A stretch of 64,000 nucleotides of DNA from GCA-003244245 sp049673305 (GCA_049673305.1 JBATXM010000009.1:84699-148698), one strand, 5' to 3'. Positions 14,994 through 23,577 are shown, counted from the first letter of the stretch. Numbers and translations: made by a program. Notes: a model not told the origin generated them from the letters alone.

Positions 14994-17900
14994 TTACTGC
15001 ACGACGTCATCTACCGACGGAGACTCGTTACGCGAGAGGTTGATGCCGAGATTGGCAGCCGCCCGCTCCAAGTCTTCATCGTCGGAATCCCGCATCTCGA
15101 TCGCCGCCCCGTCACTGGAGAGCACCTCGACGTTGAGGCACAGCGACTGCAATTCTTTGAGCAGTACCTTGAACGATTCGGGAATTCCAGGCTCGGGAAT
15201 ATTCTCGCCCTTGACGATGGCCTCGTACACCTTTACCCGGCCGAGCACGTCATCGGACTTGATCGTCAACAGTTCCTGAAGGGTGTAAGCCGCCCCATAG
15301 GCCTGCATAGCCCAACACTCCATCTCGCCGAAGCGTTGGCCACCGAACTGCGCTTTTCCACCAAGAGGTTGCTGAGTAATCATCGAGTACGGACCGGTCG
15401 AGCGAGCGTGGATCTTGTCATCAACCAGGTGCAGCAACTTGATGATGTACATGTAACCGACCGCGACCGGGTAAGGGTAAGGTTCACCGGTACGACCGTC
15501 GAACAACTGTGCCTTGCCATTGGGTCCGACCATTTGCTCGCCATCTCGGTTCGGCAGAGTCGAACCGAGCAGCCCGGTGATCTCCTCCTCCCGAGCACCA
15601 TCGAAAACCGGCGTGGCAACCACGGTGCCAGGGTCGGCCTGATGCAGTTCCTCAGGCAGCCGGGCGGCCCACTCCGGATCACCATTAACCTGCCACCCGT
15701 TCTTGGCGATCCAGCCGAGGTGCGTCTCCAAAATCTGTCCGATGTTCATTCGACGCGGGACACCGTGGGTGTTCAGAATGATGTCCACCGCCGTCCCATC
15801 TGACAGGAACGGCATGTCCTCCACCGGGAGGATCTTGCCGATGACGCCCTTGTTACCGTGCCGGCCAGCGAGCTTGTCACCGTCCTGGATCTTGCGCTTC
15901 TGTGCGACATAAACCCGGACCAGCTCGTTAACACCGGGCGACAGCTCGTCGTCGTCCTCCCGGGAGAACACCCGGATACCGATGACCTTGCCGGTCTCGC
16001 CGTGCGGCACCTTGAGGCTGGTGTCGCGGACCTCACGAGCCTTCTCACCGAAGATGGCCCGCAGCAGCCGCTCTTCAGGGGTCAACTCGGTCTCACCCTT
16101 CGGCGTCACCTTGCCGACCAGAATATCTCCGGCCTGTACCTCGGCACCGATCCGGATGATTCCTCGCTCGTCGAGATCCGCCAGCACCTCCTCGGACACG
16201 TTCGGGATGTCCCGCGTGATCTCCTCAGCACCGAGCTTGGTGTCCCGAGCGTCGATCTCGTGCTCGTCGATATGGATCGAGGTGAGCACGTCGTCCTGGA
16301 CCAGACGCTGGCTCAGGATGATCGCGTCCTCGTAGTTGTGGCCCTCCCACGGCATGATCGCCACGAGGAGGTTCTTACCCAGGGCCATCTCACCGGAGTC
16401 GGTACACGGCCCGTCGGCAAGCACCTGGCCTATTTCCACTCGGTCACCCTCGGCCACGATGGGTCGCTGGTTAATGCAGGTACCCTGGTTGGAGCGGTGA
16501 AACTTGTGCATCCGGTAGGTCTGCCGGCTGCCGTCGTCGGCCATGACGGTGACGTAGTCGGCGCACAGCTCCTCAACCACGCCGGCCTTCTCGGCTACCA
16601 CGACGTCGCCGGCATCGACCGCCGCCCGCAGCTCCATACCGGTTCCCACCAGTGGCGCATCACTGCGCAACAGCGGTACCGCCTGGCGCTGCATATTGGC
16701 GCCCATCAGGGCCCGGTTGGCGTCGTCGTGCTCGACGAACGGGATCATCGCGGTGGCCACCGAGACCATCTGCTGAGGCGAGACATCCATGTAGTCCACG
16801 CCCTGCGGGTCGATGTAGTCGACGTCGCCACCCTTACGCCGGACCAGCACGCGCTCCTCGGCGAAGTAGCCATCCGCGCCCAGCACCGCGTTGGCCTGCG
16901 CTTTGACGTACCGGTCTTCCTCATCAGCGGTCAGATAGTCGATCTGCTCGGTGACCTGACCGTCGACGACCTTGCGGTAGGGCGTCTCGATGAAGCCGAA
17001 CGGGTTGACCCGGGCGTAGGACGACAACGACCCGATCAACCCGATGTTCGGACCCTCAGGGGTCTCGATCGGGCACATCCGGCCGTAGTGCGACGCGTGG
17101 ACGTCACGGACCTCGAAACCGGCCCGCTCGCGGGACAGGCCACCGGGACCCAGCGCGGACAGCCGCCGCTTGTGAGTCAACCCGGCCAGCGGGTTGGTCT
17201 GGTCCATGAACTGGGACAACTGGGAGGTGCCGAAGAACTCCTTGATCGCCGCCACCACGGGACGGATGTTGATCAAAGTCTGCGGCGTGATGGCTTCGAC
17301 GTCTTGAGTGGTCATCCGCTCCCGAACAACCCGCTCCATGCGAGACAGACCCACCCGGACCTGGTTCTGGATCAGCTCCCCTACGGTGCGCAACCGGCGA
17401 TTACCGAAGTGGTCGATGTCATCGGTCTCCACCGGCACCACCTCACCAGCCGCGCTACTGGCGGCCGGCATGGTCGTTTCACCCGCGTGCAGCCGGACGA
17501 GGTAATCGATGGTGGTGACGATGTCGTCCTCGGTCAGCACCCCGTTGCGATAAGGCAGGCCGAGCCCCAGCTTCTTGTTAGCCTTGTAGCGGCCGACCTT
17601 GGCTAGGTCGTAGCGCTTGACCTTGAAGAAGAGGTTTTCCAGCAGCGCCTGCGCGCTCTCCTTGGTGGGTGGCTCGCCCGGGCGCAGCTTGCGGTAGATG
17701 TCCAGCAGCGCCTCGTCGGGGCCAGCGGTGTGATCCTTTTCCAGGGTGGCGAGCAGCGTCTCGGAGTGCGCGAAGCGCGCAGCGATCCGCTCGGTCGTCC
17801 ACCCCAGGGCCTTGAGCAGCACGGTCACCGGCTGGCGGCGCTTGCGGTCGATCCGCACGCCCACCGTGTCGCGCTTGTCGACGTCGAACTCCAGCCAGGC

Positions 17901-18488
17901 ACCACGACTGGGAATGATCTTGACGCTGTAGACGTCCTTGTCGGTGGTCTTGTCCACCGCGTGGTCGAAGTACACGCCAGGGGAGCGAACAAGCTGGGAC
18001 ACCACGACCCGCTCGGTCCCGTTGATGATGAAGGTGCCCTTGTTGGTCATCATCGGGAAGTCACCCATGAACACCGTCTGTGACTTGATCTCACCGGTGT
18101 TGTTGTTGGTGAACTCGGCCGTGACGAACAAGGGCGCCGCGTACGTCATGTCCTTGTCCCGGCACTCCTCAACGGAGGCCTTGACCTCGTCGAAGCGAGG
18201 GTCAGAGAAGGACAGGGACATCGAGCCGGAGAAGTCCTCGATCGGAGAGATCTCCTCCAACACCTCGGCGAGACCACCGATGGGTTGCTCGTCACCAGCA
18301 TCGATGCGGCGCTGGTACCACTTGGGGTCGCCGACCAACCACTCGAAGGATTGGAGCTGCAAGTCCAAGAGGTTAGGCACCTGGAGCGGCTCGCGGATCT
18401 TCGCGAAGGACGGCCGGGCCGGAGCTCCGGGGAGACGAGATACGGAGTTGTTCGCAGCAGAGGTCTTGGTCGGGCGGGAGACTGCCAA
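14994..18488 (-). CDS. rpoB: DNA-directed RNA polymerase subunit beta
   Basis: Forms the active-site cleft with beta' and is the target of rifamycins. I place the start at the TTG at 18488 (protein MAVSRPTKTSAANNS...). GGAAGGA lies 7 bases upstream, and the sequence lines up with the (L)ADSRQSK start of mycobacterial RpoB. The open frame continues 21 codons further to 18551 but without such support. Length is 1164 aa. The rifampicin pocket (17135-17245) reads FFGTSQLSQFMDQTNPLAGL, with Thr and Ala where E. coli has N518 and S522; the D516, H526 and S531 equivalents are unchanged. C-terminal NGKAQLFDGRTGE and GGQRFGEME motifs are intact. Confidence 0.97.
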   Translation of the reverse strand: MAVSRPTKTSAANNSVSRLPGAPARPSFAKIREPLQVPNLLDLQLQSFEWLVGDPKWYQRRIDAGDEQPIGGLAEVLEEISPIEDFSGSMSLSFSDPRFDEVKASVEECRDKDMTYAAPLFVTAEFTNNNTGEIKSQTVFMGDFPMMTNKGTFIINGTERVVVSQLVRSPGVYFDHAVDKTTDKDVYSVKIIPSRGAWLEFDVDKRDTVGVRIDRKRRQPVTVLLKALGWTTERIAARFAHSETLLATLEKDHTAGPDEALLDIYRKLRPGEPPTKESAQALLENLFFKVKRYDLAKVGRYKANKKLGLGLPYRNGVLTEDDIVTTIDYLVRLHAGETTMPAASSAAGEVVPVETDDIDHFGNRRLRTVGELIQNQVRVGLSRMERVVRERMTTQDVEAITPQTLINIRPVVAAIKEFFGTSQLSQFMDQTNPLAGLTHKRRLSALGPGGLSRERAGFEVRDVHASHYGRMCPIETPEGPNIGLIGSLSSYARVNPFGFIETPYRKVVDGQVTEQIDYLTADEEDRYVKAQANAVLGADGYFAEERVLVRRKGGDVDYIDPQGVDYMDVSPQQMVSVATAMIPFVEHDDANRALMGANMQRQAVPLLRSDAPLVGTGMELRAAVDAGDVVVAEKAGVVEELCADYVTVMADDGSRQTYRMHKFHRSNQGTCINQRPIVAEGDRVEIGQVLADGPCTDSGEMALGKNLLVAIMPWEGHNYEDAIILSQRLVQDDVLTSIHIDEHEIDARDTKLGAEEITRDIPNVSEEVLADLDERGIIRIGAEVQAGDILVGKVTPKGETELTPEERLLRAIFGEKAREVRDTSLKVPHGETGKVIGIRVFSREDDDELSPGVNELVRVYVAQKRKIQDGDKLAGRHGNKGVIGKILPVEDMPFLSDGTAVDIILNTHGVPRRMNIGQILETHLGWIAKNGWQVNGDPEWAARLPEELHQADPGTVVATPVFDGAREEEITGLLGSTLPNRDGEQMVGPNGKAQLFDGRTGEPYPYPVAVGYMYIIKLLHLVDDKIHARSTGPYSMITQQPLGGKAQFGGQRFGEMECWAMQAYGAAYTLQELLTIKSDDVLGRVKVYEAIVKGENIPEPGIPESFKVLLKELQSLCLNVEVLSSDGAAIEMRDSDDEDLERAAANLGINLSRNESPSVDDVVQ

Positions 18489-18729
18489 GATTGCGTCCTT
18501 CCGAACACTAGCGCTGCCGAGCGCAGGACCACGTGGTCGCTTGGCGACCACCCTCCCGGCGCGGTGTTGGTGCAGTTGCTGATGTAGTTGTTGAACTACT
18601 CTTGTCGTTTGCGCTTGTTACCGTCGACAGTCGTTGATTGTCGACGCAGCCCACTGCACCCTGTGCGCAAAGGACCCCGTACTGGGGTACCCCAAGAGCA
18701 GGGAAGTGAAGAAGGCAGCGCAAAGAAGC
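18489..18729. other. rpoB 5' leader
   Basis: About 235 bases lie between the candidate promoter and the rpoB TTG. They hold no supported gene. A short palindrome TGGGGTACCCCA and a TTGTTGAACAA-like imperfect repeat are visible, but no terminator-antiterminator pair was recognised. A leader of this length leaves room for antitermination or leader control. Confidence 0.4.
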
Positions 18730-18758
18730 AGTCTAACCGCTAGGACGGCGACTGTCCA
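18730..18758 (-). promoter_or_regulatory. Candidate sigma-A promoter of rpoBC
   Basis: On the minus strand TGGACA (18758-18753) and TAGACT (18735-18730) are separated by exactly 17 bases, one mismatch from the -35 consensus and a perfect TANNNT -10. A weaker TTGACG lies about 60 bases further upstream. The position is appropriate for rpoB transcription. Assignment is by motif only. Confidence 0.6.
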
Positions 18759-18933
18759 GCACCGGTCACAGCCGGCGCAAGCGTGCCCTTAGAGTGACCT
18801 GCCAGGCGCCGCCCGTCAAGAGCACATCGTCCGATCAGTGGTTGGATGTGCACGATCAGCGGACCTGAAGCCGACCGGTGCGGACGATCGATGCAGGCCT
18901 GCAGTCGGATCGGCCGACCGCCAGGGGACGCCG

Positions 18934-19503
18934 TCAGAACGGCTCTGCGTCAGCAATCTTCCAGCGGTCGTCGACTCGATGCGCCGTGACAACGAGCCTG
19001 CCCGAGGCGAGCAGTGGCGTGACCTGACCCCCCTGGTGGGCCTGCTGATCGAGAAACACCAGCACTATCGCCCGGTCACCGTCGAGCACCTTGACGGCGA
19101 GAGCGGGCACGGTCGCCACCACCACGGCTTGTTGGGGCGGCGCCAACTGGCGCACCCGGGCGAACTGGTGATGAAAAGTGGGGACGAAGGAGCCGGTGAT
19201 GACCTCGGCAGCAGCCCGTTCGTTGTCATCCAACCGGGCAAAGTCATAGGAGAAGACCCGTTGCACCGCTTCGCGCACCTGCCCGGAGACCTGAGCGGTG
19301 GTGCCGGCATCGACCAGCGCGTTGTTACTCGCCGCCGCGGACCCAGCCAGCTGGTTGGACTCGCCGCGGAACCAGGCCGCGAGACCCAAGATCAGCACCA
19401 CTGCGGCGACCAACGCCACCAACGTCGCCACCCCCGTCAGACGCCGGGACGACTCCGCCATCTCCTCGACGGGAGCAGATTGTGGTGGGGCCGGGGTGGT
19501 CAT
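18934..19503 (-). CDS. Mce-associated membrane protein-like protein
   Basis: 189 aa. A short Pro/Ser-rich cytoplasmic N-terminus precedes one membrane segment (about residues 23-45, GVATLVALVAAVVLILGLAA). The extracytoplasmic domain has the pattern of Mce-associated proteins: TAQVSGQVREAVQRVFSYDF, later RWKIADAEPF as a final strand. Such proteins are thought to stabilise Mce lipid-import complexes at the cell envelope. The next gene upstream (19531-20139) is a diverged relative in the same orientation 27 bases away, so the two form an operon. No mce, yrbE or mkl gene is in the window, so any Mce partner must be encoded elsewhere. Function is inferred from family resemblance only. Confidence 0.7.
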   Translation of the reverse strand: MTTPAPPQSAPVEEMAESSRRLTGVATLVALVAAVVLILGLAAWFRGESNQLAGSAAASNNALVDAGTTAQVSGQVREAVQRVFSYDFARLDDNERAAAEVITGSFVPTFHHQFARVRQLAPPQQAVVVATVPALAVKVLDGDRAIVLVFLDQQAHQGGQVTPLLASGRLVVTAHRVDDRWKIADAEPF

Positions 19504-19530
19504 CGTCGGCGTTCTCCCTGTTTCGGGGGC

Positions 19531-20139
19531 CTATTTCGGGGATGGGGATGAGGCTGCGGGGCACGGTCCAGGCTCCGAGTAAGCGTCGCCGACCGGCGTC
19601 AGCGCGCCGACCTTCCACGCCTCGCCGGCACGGATCATCGCCAGGCGAACGCGCCGGTGCGTGCAGCTCGGGTCACCTTGTTCAGATTGAGATGTGACGT
19701 CCACCCCAACGAGCACCTGCGCGGTGCCGAAACGCTCATCGAGCGAGGCGACCGCAGCGTCGAGAACCCGCGCAGTGCTGATCGCTGCAGAGTCGGTGAT
19801 GGCACGGGCGTAGGTGTTCCGATTGGCCCGCAGCTGGGTGAGTAACGACCCGGCCGCAGACTGTTCCCACAGGGTCAACCCGTCCTGCACCCGATGATAA
19901 TCAAGCGTATCGAGGTTGAGCGTGGCACGTTGCGCATCCCGCAGCACGGCGTCTCGGTCCATTCCCAGGGCAAGAGACTTGTCGTGCGCGGCCCGGTACC
20001 AGGACATGCCGAACCAACTCGCGGCGGCGAAGGCGAACACAGCGACAACCGCGACTACGAGGATGGCGCTCCGTAGCGGGCCGCCAAGGCAAGCTTGCCT
20101 CGGAACGGTGCGGGTGGTGGCGATACTGGTCATGGTCAT
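19531..20139 (-). CDS. Mce-associated membrane protein-like protein (paralogue)
   Basis: 202 aa with one membrane segment (about residues 26-46, ILVVAVVAVFAFAAASWFG). An extracytoplasmic helical stretch follows, then a cystatin-like fold ending AWKVGALTPVGDAYSE. Two Cys residues (PSCTHRR and GPCPAA) may form a disulfide outside the membrane. Two ATG codons two residues apart could start it (20139 or 20133). The 20-base gap to the divergent hydrolase gene means the promoters of both share a very short region. Pairing with the gene at 18934 resembles mas-type pairs in mce operons. Confidence 0.65.
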   Translation of the reverse strand: MTMTSIATTRTVPRQACLGGPLRSAILVVAVVAVFAFAAASWFGMSWYRAAHDKSLALGMDRDAVLRDAQRATLNLDTLDYHRVQDGLTLWEQSAAGSLLTQLRANRNTYARAITDSAAISTARVLDAAVASLDERFGTAQVLVGVDVTSQSEQGDPSCTHRRVRLAMIRAGEAWKVGALTPVGDAYSEPGPCPAASSPSPK

Positions 20140-20162
20140 CCCGGGTAGAGAGATAGCTGGTG

Positions 20163-21056
20163 ATGGTGGCTGTGAACACCAGACATGAACAGGGGTACCG
20201 GGAGATCGCGCCCGGTCGGTCCGGGTACTGGCAGGCCTGGCTCCCCCAGGATCCGGCGCGGGCGGTCGTCGTCATCGTGCACGGTCTCCATGAGCACTCG
20301 GCGCGCTACGCGCATGTTGGCGCCCGGCTGGCCGCAGCGGGCTTCGCGGCCTACGCCGCCGACCATCGCGGACACGGACGATCCGACGGGCGACGAGCCA
20401 ACATCGAGCGAATGGCGTTGATCGTGGCGGATCTGAGCTCTTTCGTGCGGTTCGCCCTCGAGCGGCATCCCAACCTGCCGGTGTTCATGGTCGGCCACTC
20501 GCTCGGCGGACTGATCGCGCTGCACTATGCCACTGAACCAGGGGCCGTCCTGGCCGGGCTGGTCGTGTCCGGGCCGGCGGTGCAGGCACTGGCTGGCTCG
20601 GCGCTGCAAAGACGCCTGGCCGGGGTGCTCTCGGCGCTGGTTCCCAACCTTGGCGTAGCAGCCCTTGCCGCTGATCAGAAGATCAGCCGAGACCCCGAGG
20701 TGGTCCGTGCCTACCAAGCGGATCCACTGGTGTATCGCGGCAAAATCAAGGCCCGGACCGGCGCCGAGATACTGGCGACGATGGAGGGCCTGCCTGTCCG
20801 GCTGCCGCGGTTGTCCATGCCGCTGCTGCTCCTGCACGGCACCGAGGACCGAATATGCGCGCCTGCCGGCTCGGCAATGGTGCACGACACAGTGTCCTCG
20901 CCTGACAAGGCCCTGCACCAATGCCCAGGCCTCTACCATGAAGTGTTCAACGAGCCCGAGCGCGAGGCGATCCTCACCCACCTGCTCTGCTGGCTCACCC
21001 AGCACCTGCCTGCCCCGCATTCAGCAGGCGCAGCGGGGTTTTCGCAGGTCGAATAA
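20163..21056 (+). CDS. Alpha/beta hydrolase, monoacylglycerol-lipase type
   Basis: Predicted to hydrolyse monoglycerides or lysophospholipids. It has the lid-type lysophospholipase layout: VVVIVHGLHEHSARY (oxyanion region, HG), YAADHRGHGRSDG, the nucleophile elbow GHSLGG near residue 110, a late Asp in LHGTEDRICAP and a His in YHEVFNEPE. Length is 297 aa. The ATG at 20163 directly follows an in-frame GTG, and neither has a strong ribosome site. The stop codon lies in the loop and right arm of a strong hairpin shared with the convergent rplL. Confidence 0.85.
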   Translation: MVAVNTRHEQGYREIAPGRSGYWQAWLPQDPARAVVVIVHGLHEHSARYAHVGARLAAAGFAAYAADHRGHGRSDGRRANIERMALIVADLSSFVRFALERHPNLPVFMVGHSLGGLIALHYATEPGAVLAGLVVSGPAVQALAGSALQRRLAGVLSALVPNLGVAALAADQKISRDPEVVRAYQADPLVYRGKIKARTGAEILATMEGLPVRLPRLSMPLLLLHGTEDRICAPAGSAMVHDTVSSPDKALHQCPGLYHEVFNEPEREAILTHLLCWLTQHLPAPHSAGAAGFSQVE

Positions 21057-21079
21057 CCCCGCTGCGCCCGCTGAATGCG
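21016..21079. terminator. Bidirectional terminator hairpin between hydrolase gene and rplL
   Basis: Arms 21016-21040 and 21055-21079 are complementary at 24 of 25 positions, with a 14-base loop. The hydrolase stop TAA is in the loop/right-arm boundary, and rplL ends 12 bases beyond. The inner stem is AGCGGGGTT/AACCCCGCT. The location between convergent genes and the exceptional stem length make this a confident two-way terminator, although the T-tract is short on either side. Confidence 0.8.
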
Positions 21080-21090
21080 GTTGACGGGTC

Positions 21091-21480
21091 TCAGGTGAGA
21101 GTGATCTTGGCGCCGGCTTCTTCCAGCTTGGACTTGGCTGCTTCGGCCTGGTCGCGAGGAACGCCCTCCAGGATGGGCTTGGGGGCACTCTCTACCAGGT
21201 CCTTGGCCTCTTTGAGGCCCAACCCGGAGACAACTTCCCGGACCACCTTGATGACCTGGATCTTCTTCTCGCCGATGGCCTCGAGAACGACGTTGAACTC
21301 GTCCTTCTCCTCAACGACCGGGGCTTCGGCGCCTCCCGAAGCTGGACCAGCCGCCATCGCGACCGGCGCCGCAGCGGTGACATCAAAGGTCACCTCGAAC
21401 TTCTTCACGAACTCGCTCAGCTCGAGCAGCGTCATGTCCTTGAACGCATCGAGCAGATCGTCGGTGCTCATCTTCGCCAT
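21091..21480 (-). CDS. rplL: 50S ribosomal protein L7/L12
   Basis: Stalk protein that recruits translational GTPases. The N-terminal dimerisation helices (DDLLDAFKDMTLLELSEFVKKF) are followed by an Ala/Gly hinge (about residues 38-52). The C-terminal factor-binding domain includes KKIQVIKVVREVVSGLGLKEAKDLVE. Length is 129 aa. ATG at 21480 (MAKMSTDD) or the internal ATG three codons later could start it. It follows rplJ by 42 bases. Confidence 0.96.
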   Translation of the reverse strand: MAKMSTDDLLDAFKDMTLLELSEFVKKFEVTFDVTAAAPVAMAAGPASGGAEAPVVEEKDEFNVVLEAIGEKKIQVIKVVREVVSGLGLKEAKDLVESAPKPILEGVPRDQAEAAKSKLEEAGAKITLT

Positions 21481-21522
21481 GATGGCGTCCTTCCTTACCT
21501 AGATTCAACTGAATCGGATTGA

Positions 21523-22068
21523 TCAGTCCTCGGCGGGCACTTCAGTCGGCTGCTGCTCGAGCTGCTTGTCGCGCAGGGCCGCAGCCAACCGGGCGACCTG
21601 GGAGGCCGGCTCAGCGAACAGTCTGGCGGCCTTGTCAAGATTGGCCTTCATCGCGCCGGCCAGCTTGGCCAGCAGCACCTCGCGAGACTCCAGGTCCGCG
21701 ATCTGGGTGACCTCGGCAACCGTCAGCGCACGGCCATCCAGGTAACCACCCTTGATCACCAGAGCGGTGTGCTCTTTGGCGAAATCACGCAACGTTTTGG
21801 CCGCGAGCACCGGCTCACCATGCACGAACGCAATCGCGGTCGGGCCGATGAACAACTCGTCGAGACCCTCTACGCCGGCATCCCGCGCGGCGCGCGACAC
21901 CAGGGTGTTCTTGGCGACCCGATAGTTGGTCTCAGCGCCGAGGGACCGACGCAGACTGCTCAGTTGGGTCATGGACAGGCCGCGGTACTCGGTCACGACC
22001 GTAGCCGTGGCACTGCGGAATTGGTCCGCGATATCGGCAACGGCGTCGACCTTGTCCGGTCTCACCAT
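21523..22068 (-). CDS. rplJ: 50S ribosomal protein L10
   Basis: Base of the L7/L12 stalk and usually autoregulator of rplJL by binding the mRNA leader. The ATG at 22068 gives MVRPDKVDAVADIADQFRSA and is preceded by GGGAGGCGG. The long open frame upstream to 22341 runs through the structured leader and is not coding. ATATVVTEYRGLSMTQL and YRVAKNTLV are family signatures. Length is 181 aa, with an acidic end (PTEVPAED) typical of actinobacteria. Confidence 0.96.
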   Translation of the reverse strand: MVRPDKVDAVADIADQFRSATATVVTEYRGLSMTQLSSLRRSLGAETNYRVAKNTLVSRAARDAGVEGLDELFIGPTAIAFVHGEPVLAAKTLRDFAKEHTALVIKGGYLDGRALTVAEVTQIADLESREVLLAKLAGAMKANLDKAARLFAEPASQVARLAAALRDKQLEQQPTEVPAED

Positions 22069-22374
22069 GGGCCGCCTCCCTGGTTGGATTGCCGGCTCAG
22101 CCGGCGGTGATGGTGGGTATCGGTGTGGTGCGTCTGCTGGTATGGACGACGCTTGAGCGGCGCTACCCATACCCGGGCCGGAAAACGACGAACGCCCCGG
22201 CGCAGCAGGCGCGGGGCGTAGCCAGGCCGCGCGCGGGCGCGCACCATGACGGCACAACCACATCCTCCTGCGCGGGCCGCCCGCAGTCGCGGGACCTTCG
22301 TGCGTACCCAGAGAATTACCGAGGGCAATACCCAGGGGCACGCGAAACCAGCGGTCTTCGGTGGAACCGCAGTG
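22069..22374 (-). ncRNA. rplJL mRNA leader, probable L10-binding leader with strong hairpin
   Basis: About 300 bases of untranslated leader precede rplJ. A GC-rich hairpin lies at 22219-22192 (ACGCCCCG paired with CGGGGCGT), followed on the minus strand by TCGTCGTTTT. Further pairing potential exists in GCGCGCGGGCGCGC around 22230. L10 leaders of this position are a known autoregulatory element. A match to the Rfam L10_leader model has not been tested here. The hairpin plus T-rich tail could equally act as an attenuator. Confidence 0.5.
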
Positions 22375-22404
22375 AGCCTAAGCCCACGACGCCACCTGCA
22401 CCAA
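22375..22404 (-). promoter_or_regulatory. Candidate promoter of rplJL
   Basis: TTGGTG (22404-22399) and TAGGCT (22380-22375) on the minus strand are 18 bases apart. The position would give the long structured leader noted above. The match is moderate, with one base over optimal spacing. Confidence 0.35.
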
Positions 22405-22445
22405 ACTCAACCCAGCCGCAGACACCGCCGTAGGGCTATATCTGC

Positions 22446-22868
22446 TCAGCGCCAGCGCTCCCGAGGGAGAACGAGGTAGCTGGCCAGGTCATGGCCGAAC
22501 GACCAGTCTTCCCGGCCGTTCTCGACCAGCATGACCCCAAGATCTTCCGGACGCAGCCGGACCTCGTCGACGAGCAGTTCGTCCAGCAGCGCGTAGAAGC
22601 GCTGCTTCACCTCGGTCGAGCGACCGGCCGCCAGCGTCACGTGGACGAACACGAAGCGCTCCGATCGCTCAATGTCCAGGTAGGAGCGGTCGAACAGGAA
22701 ACGCTCGGGAGCGTGCTCGGTGACGATCTGGAAGCGGTCACGCTCAGGAACGTCCAGCGTCTCGACAAGCGCCCGATGAACGCTGTCACTGATCGCCCGA
22801 AGCTCCGCCTCCGGCCAACCCTTCACGACGTCAATGCGAACCAGCGGCACAACTGGAGAGTATGGCAC
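22446..22868 (-). CDS. Tautomerase family protein
   Basis: Related to 4-oxalocrotonate tautomerase-fold proteins, in which Pro-2 after Met removal is the catalytic base. Two starts both give Met-Pro: GTG at 22868 (MPYSPVVPLVRIDV, with GAGGCGG upstream) and GTG at 22850 (MPLVRIDVVKGW, the usual family start but no ribosome site). The body DVPERDRFQIVTEH and the end NGREDWSFGHDLASYLVLPRE match the larger, 130-140-residue subfamily. Substrate is unknown. It is a lone gene transcribed in the same direction as rplJ. Confidence 0.85.
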   Translation of the reverse strand: MPYSPVVPLVRIDVVKGWPEAELRAISDSVHRALVETLDVPERDRFQIVTEHAPERFLFDRSYLDIERSERFVFVHVTLAAGRSTEVKQRFYALLDELLVDEVRLRPEDLGVMLVENGREDWSFGHDLASYLVLPRERWR

Positions 22869-22917
22869 CCCTCACACCCGCCTCGCGGCGATGACCGTCA
22901 GCTAGCGACCAGGTTTC

Positions 22918-23121
22918 CTAGACAGCCAAGCCCGCCCGGTACGCCATCCCCCGCAGCTCCCGGCCCACCGCGTCCTGCTTGGACCAGGCGACCAGTTCAG
23001 CGAGGGTCTCTCGGGCGGCCAGGTTCTGGCGCAGGTAGGACGGAGAGATCCGCTCCGCACGGCGAAAAGCGAGCGCGGCGTCATTGCGGCGGTTCCGCAC
23101 TCTGGCCAGCGCGCGGTCCAA
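22918..23121 (-). pseudogene. C-terminal relic of an XRE/TPR regulator
   Basis: The 67 codons read RALARVRNRRNDAALAFRRA and end ELRGMAYRAGLAV. That is the C-terminal end of a widespread actinobacterial family of helix-turn-helix regulators with TPR-like tails (typically about 400 aa). No HTH or start region precedes it. Upstream DNA (23122-23265) holds stops and no recognisable coding. A second relic with nearly identical last 26 codons lies at 24662-24956, suggesting duplication or repeated decay of related regulators. Confidence 0.6.
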
Positions 23122-23265
23122 CCAGCGACTTGCCCATCTCGAGCATGCCCACTAACTGCATCGACTCCGAGCTAGTCGCCGGCACACCCACCGTGTCACC
23201 AGTCAGAGACTGTTGATCACTTCGGTGCCGAGCGTGCGTAATGGCACGCCTAAAGCGGCCTTGTC

Positions 23266-23577
23266 TTATGGTCCGATGAGGTTGCGGATCAGCCGTCCAA
23301 GTTCAGTGTGTCGGTCGTCGGGGAGGTTGCCGATGTGTTCGCGGAGCCAGTTCTGCGGATACCAGGACAGCCGGTCGAGCATGACGGTGCCGATTCCGGG
23401 GATGGGTTCGTGAAGCTCGGGGTCGCGCATCTCGTGTGAGTCAATCTCGACGACGATGACACCGAGCCCTGATTCGTTGTACAGGTCGCTGGACACGACG
23501 AGGTGGGGAACGCTCGGTAGCACTTCCGCGTGGGTGGGGTGCCCGGTGGTCCAGACCTGGCCGAAGCTAGGCGGCAC
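23266..23577 (-). CDS. MazF/PemK-like toxin candidate
   Basis: 103 aa. The layout resembles the MazF fold: an early GQVWTTG strand, then LVVSSDLYNESGLGVIVVEID (the conserved VV.S...N pattern), then a final helix WLREHIGNLPDDRHTELGRLI. It overlaps the upstream gene by 11 bases, the usual antitoxin-then-toxin order. If active it would be an mRNA interferase, but the catalytic Arg/Thr of classical MazF is not obvious in this sequence. Resemblance is at family-pattern level only. Confidence 0.6.
   Translation of the reverse strand: MPPSFGQVWTTGHPTHAEVLPSVPHLVVSSDLYNESGLGVIVVEIDSHEMRDPELHEPIPGIGTVMLDRLSWYPQNWLREHIGNLPDDRHTELGRLIRNLIGP

Noticed and set aside
15858..17606. Long plus-strand open frame (582 codons) opposite rpoB
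   Set aside because: It mirrors rpoB codons in high-GC DNA; composition is His/Asp/Leu-rich with no domain and no ribosome site.
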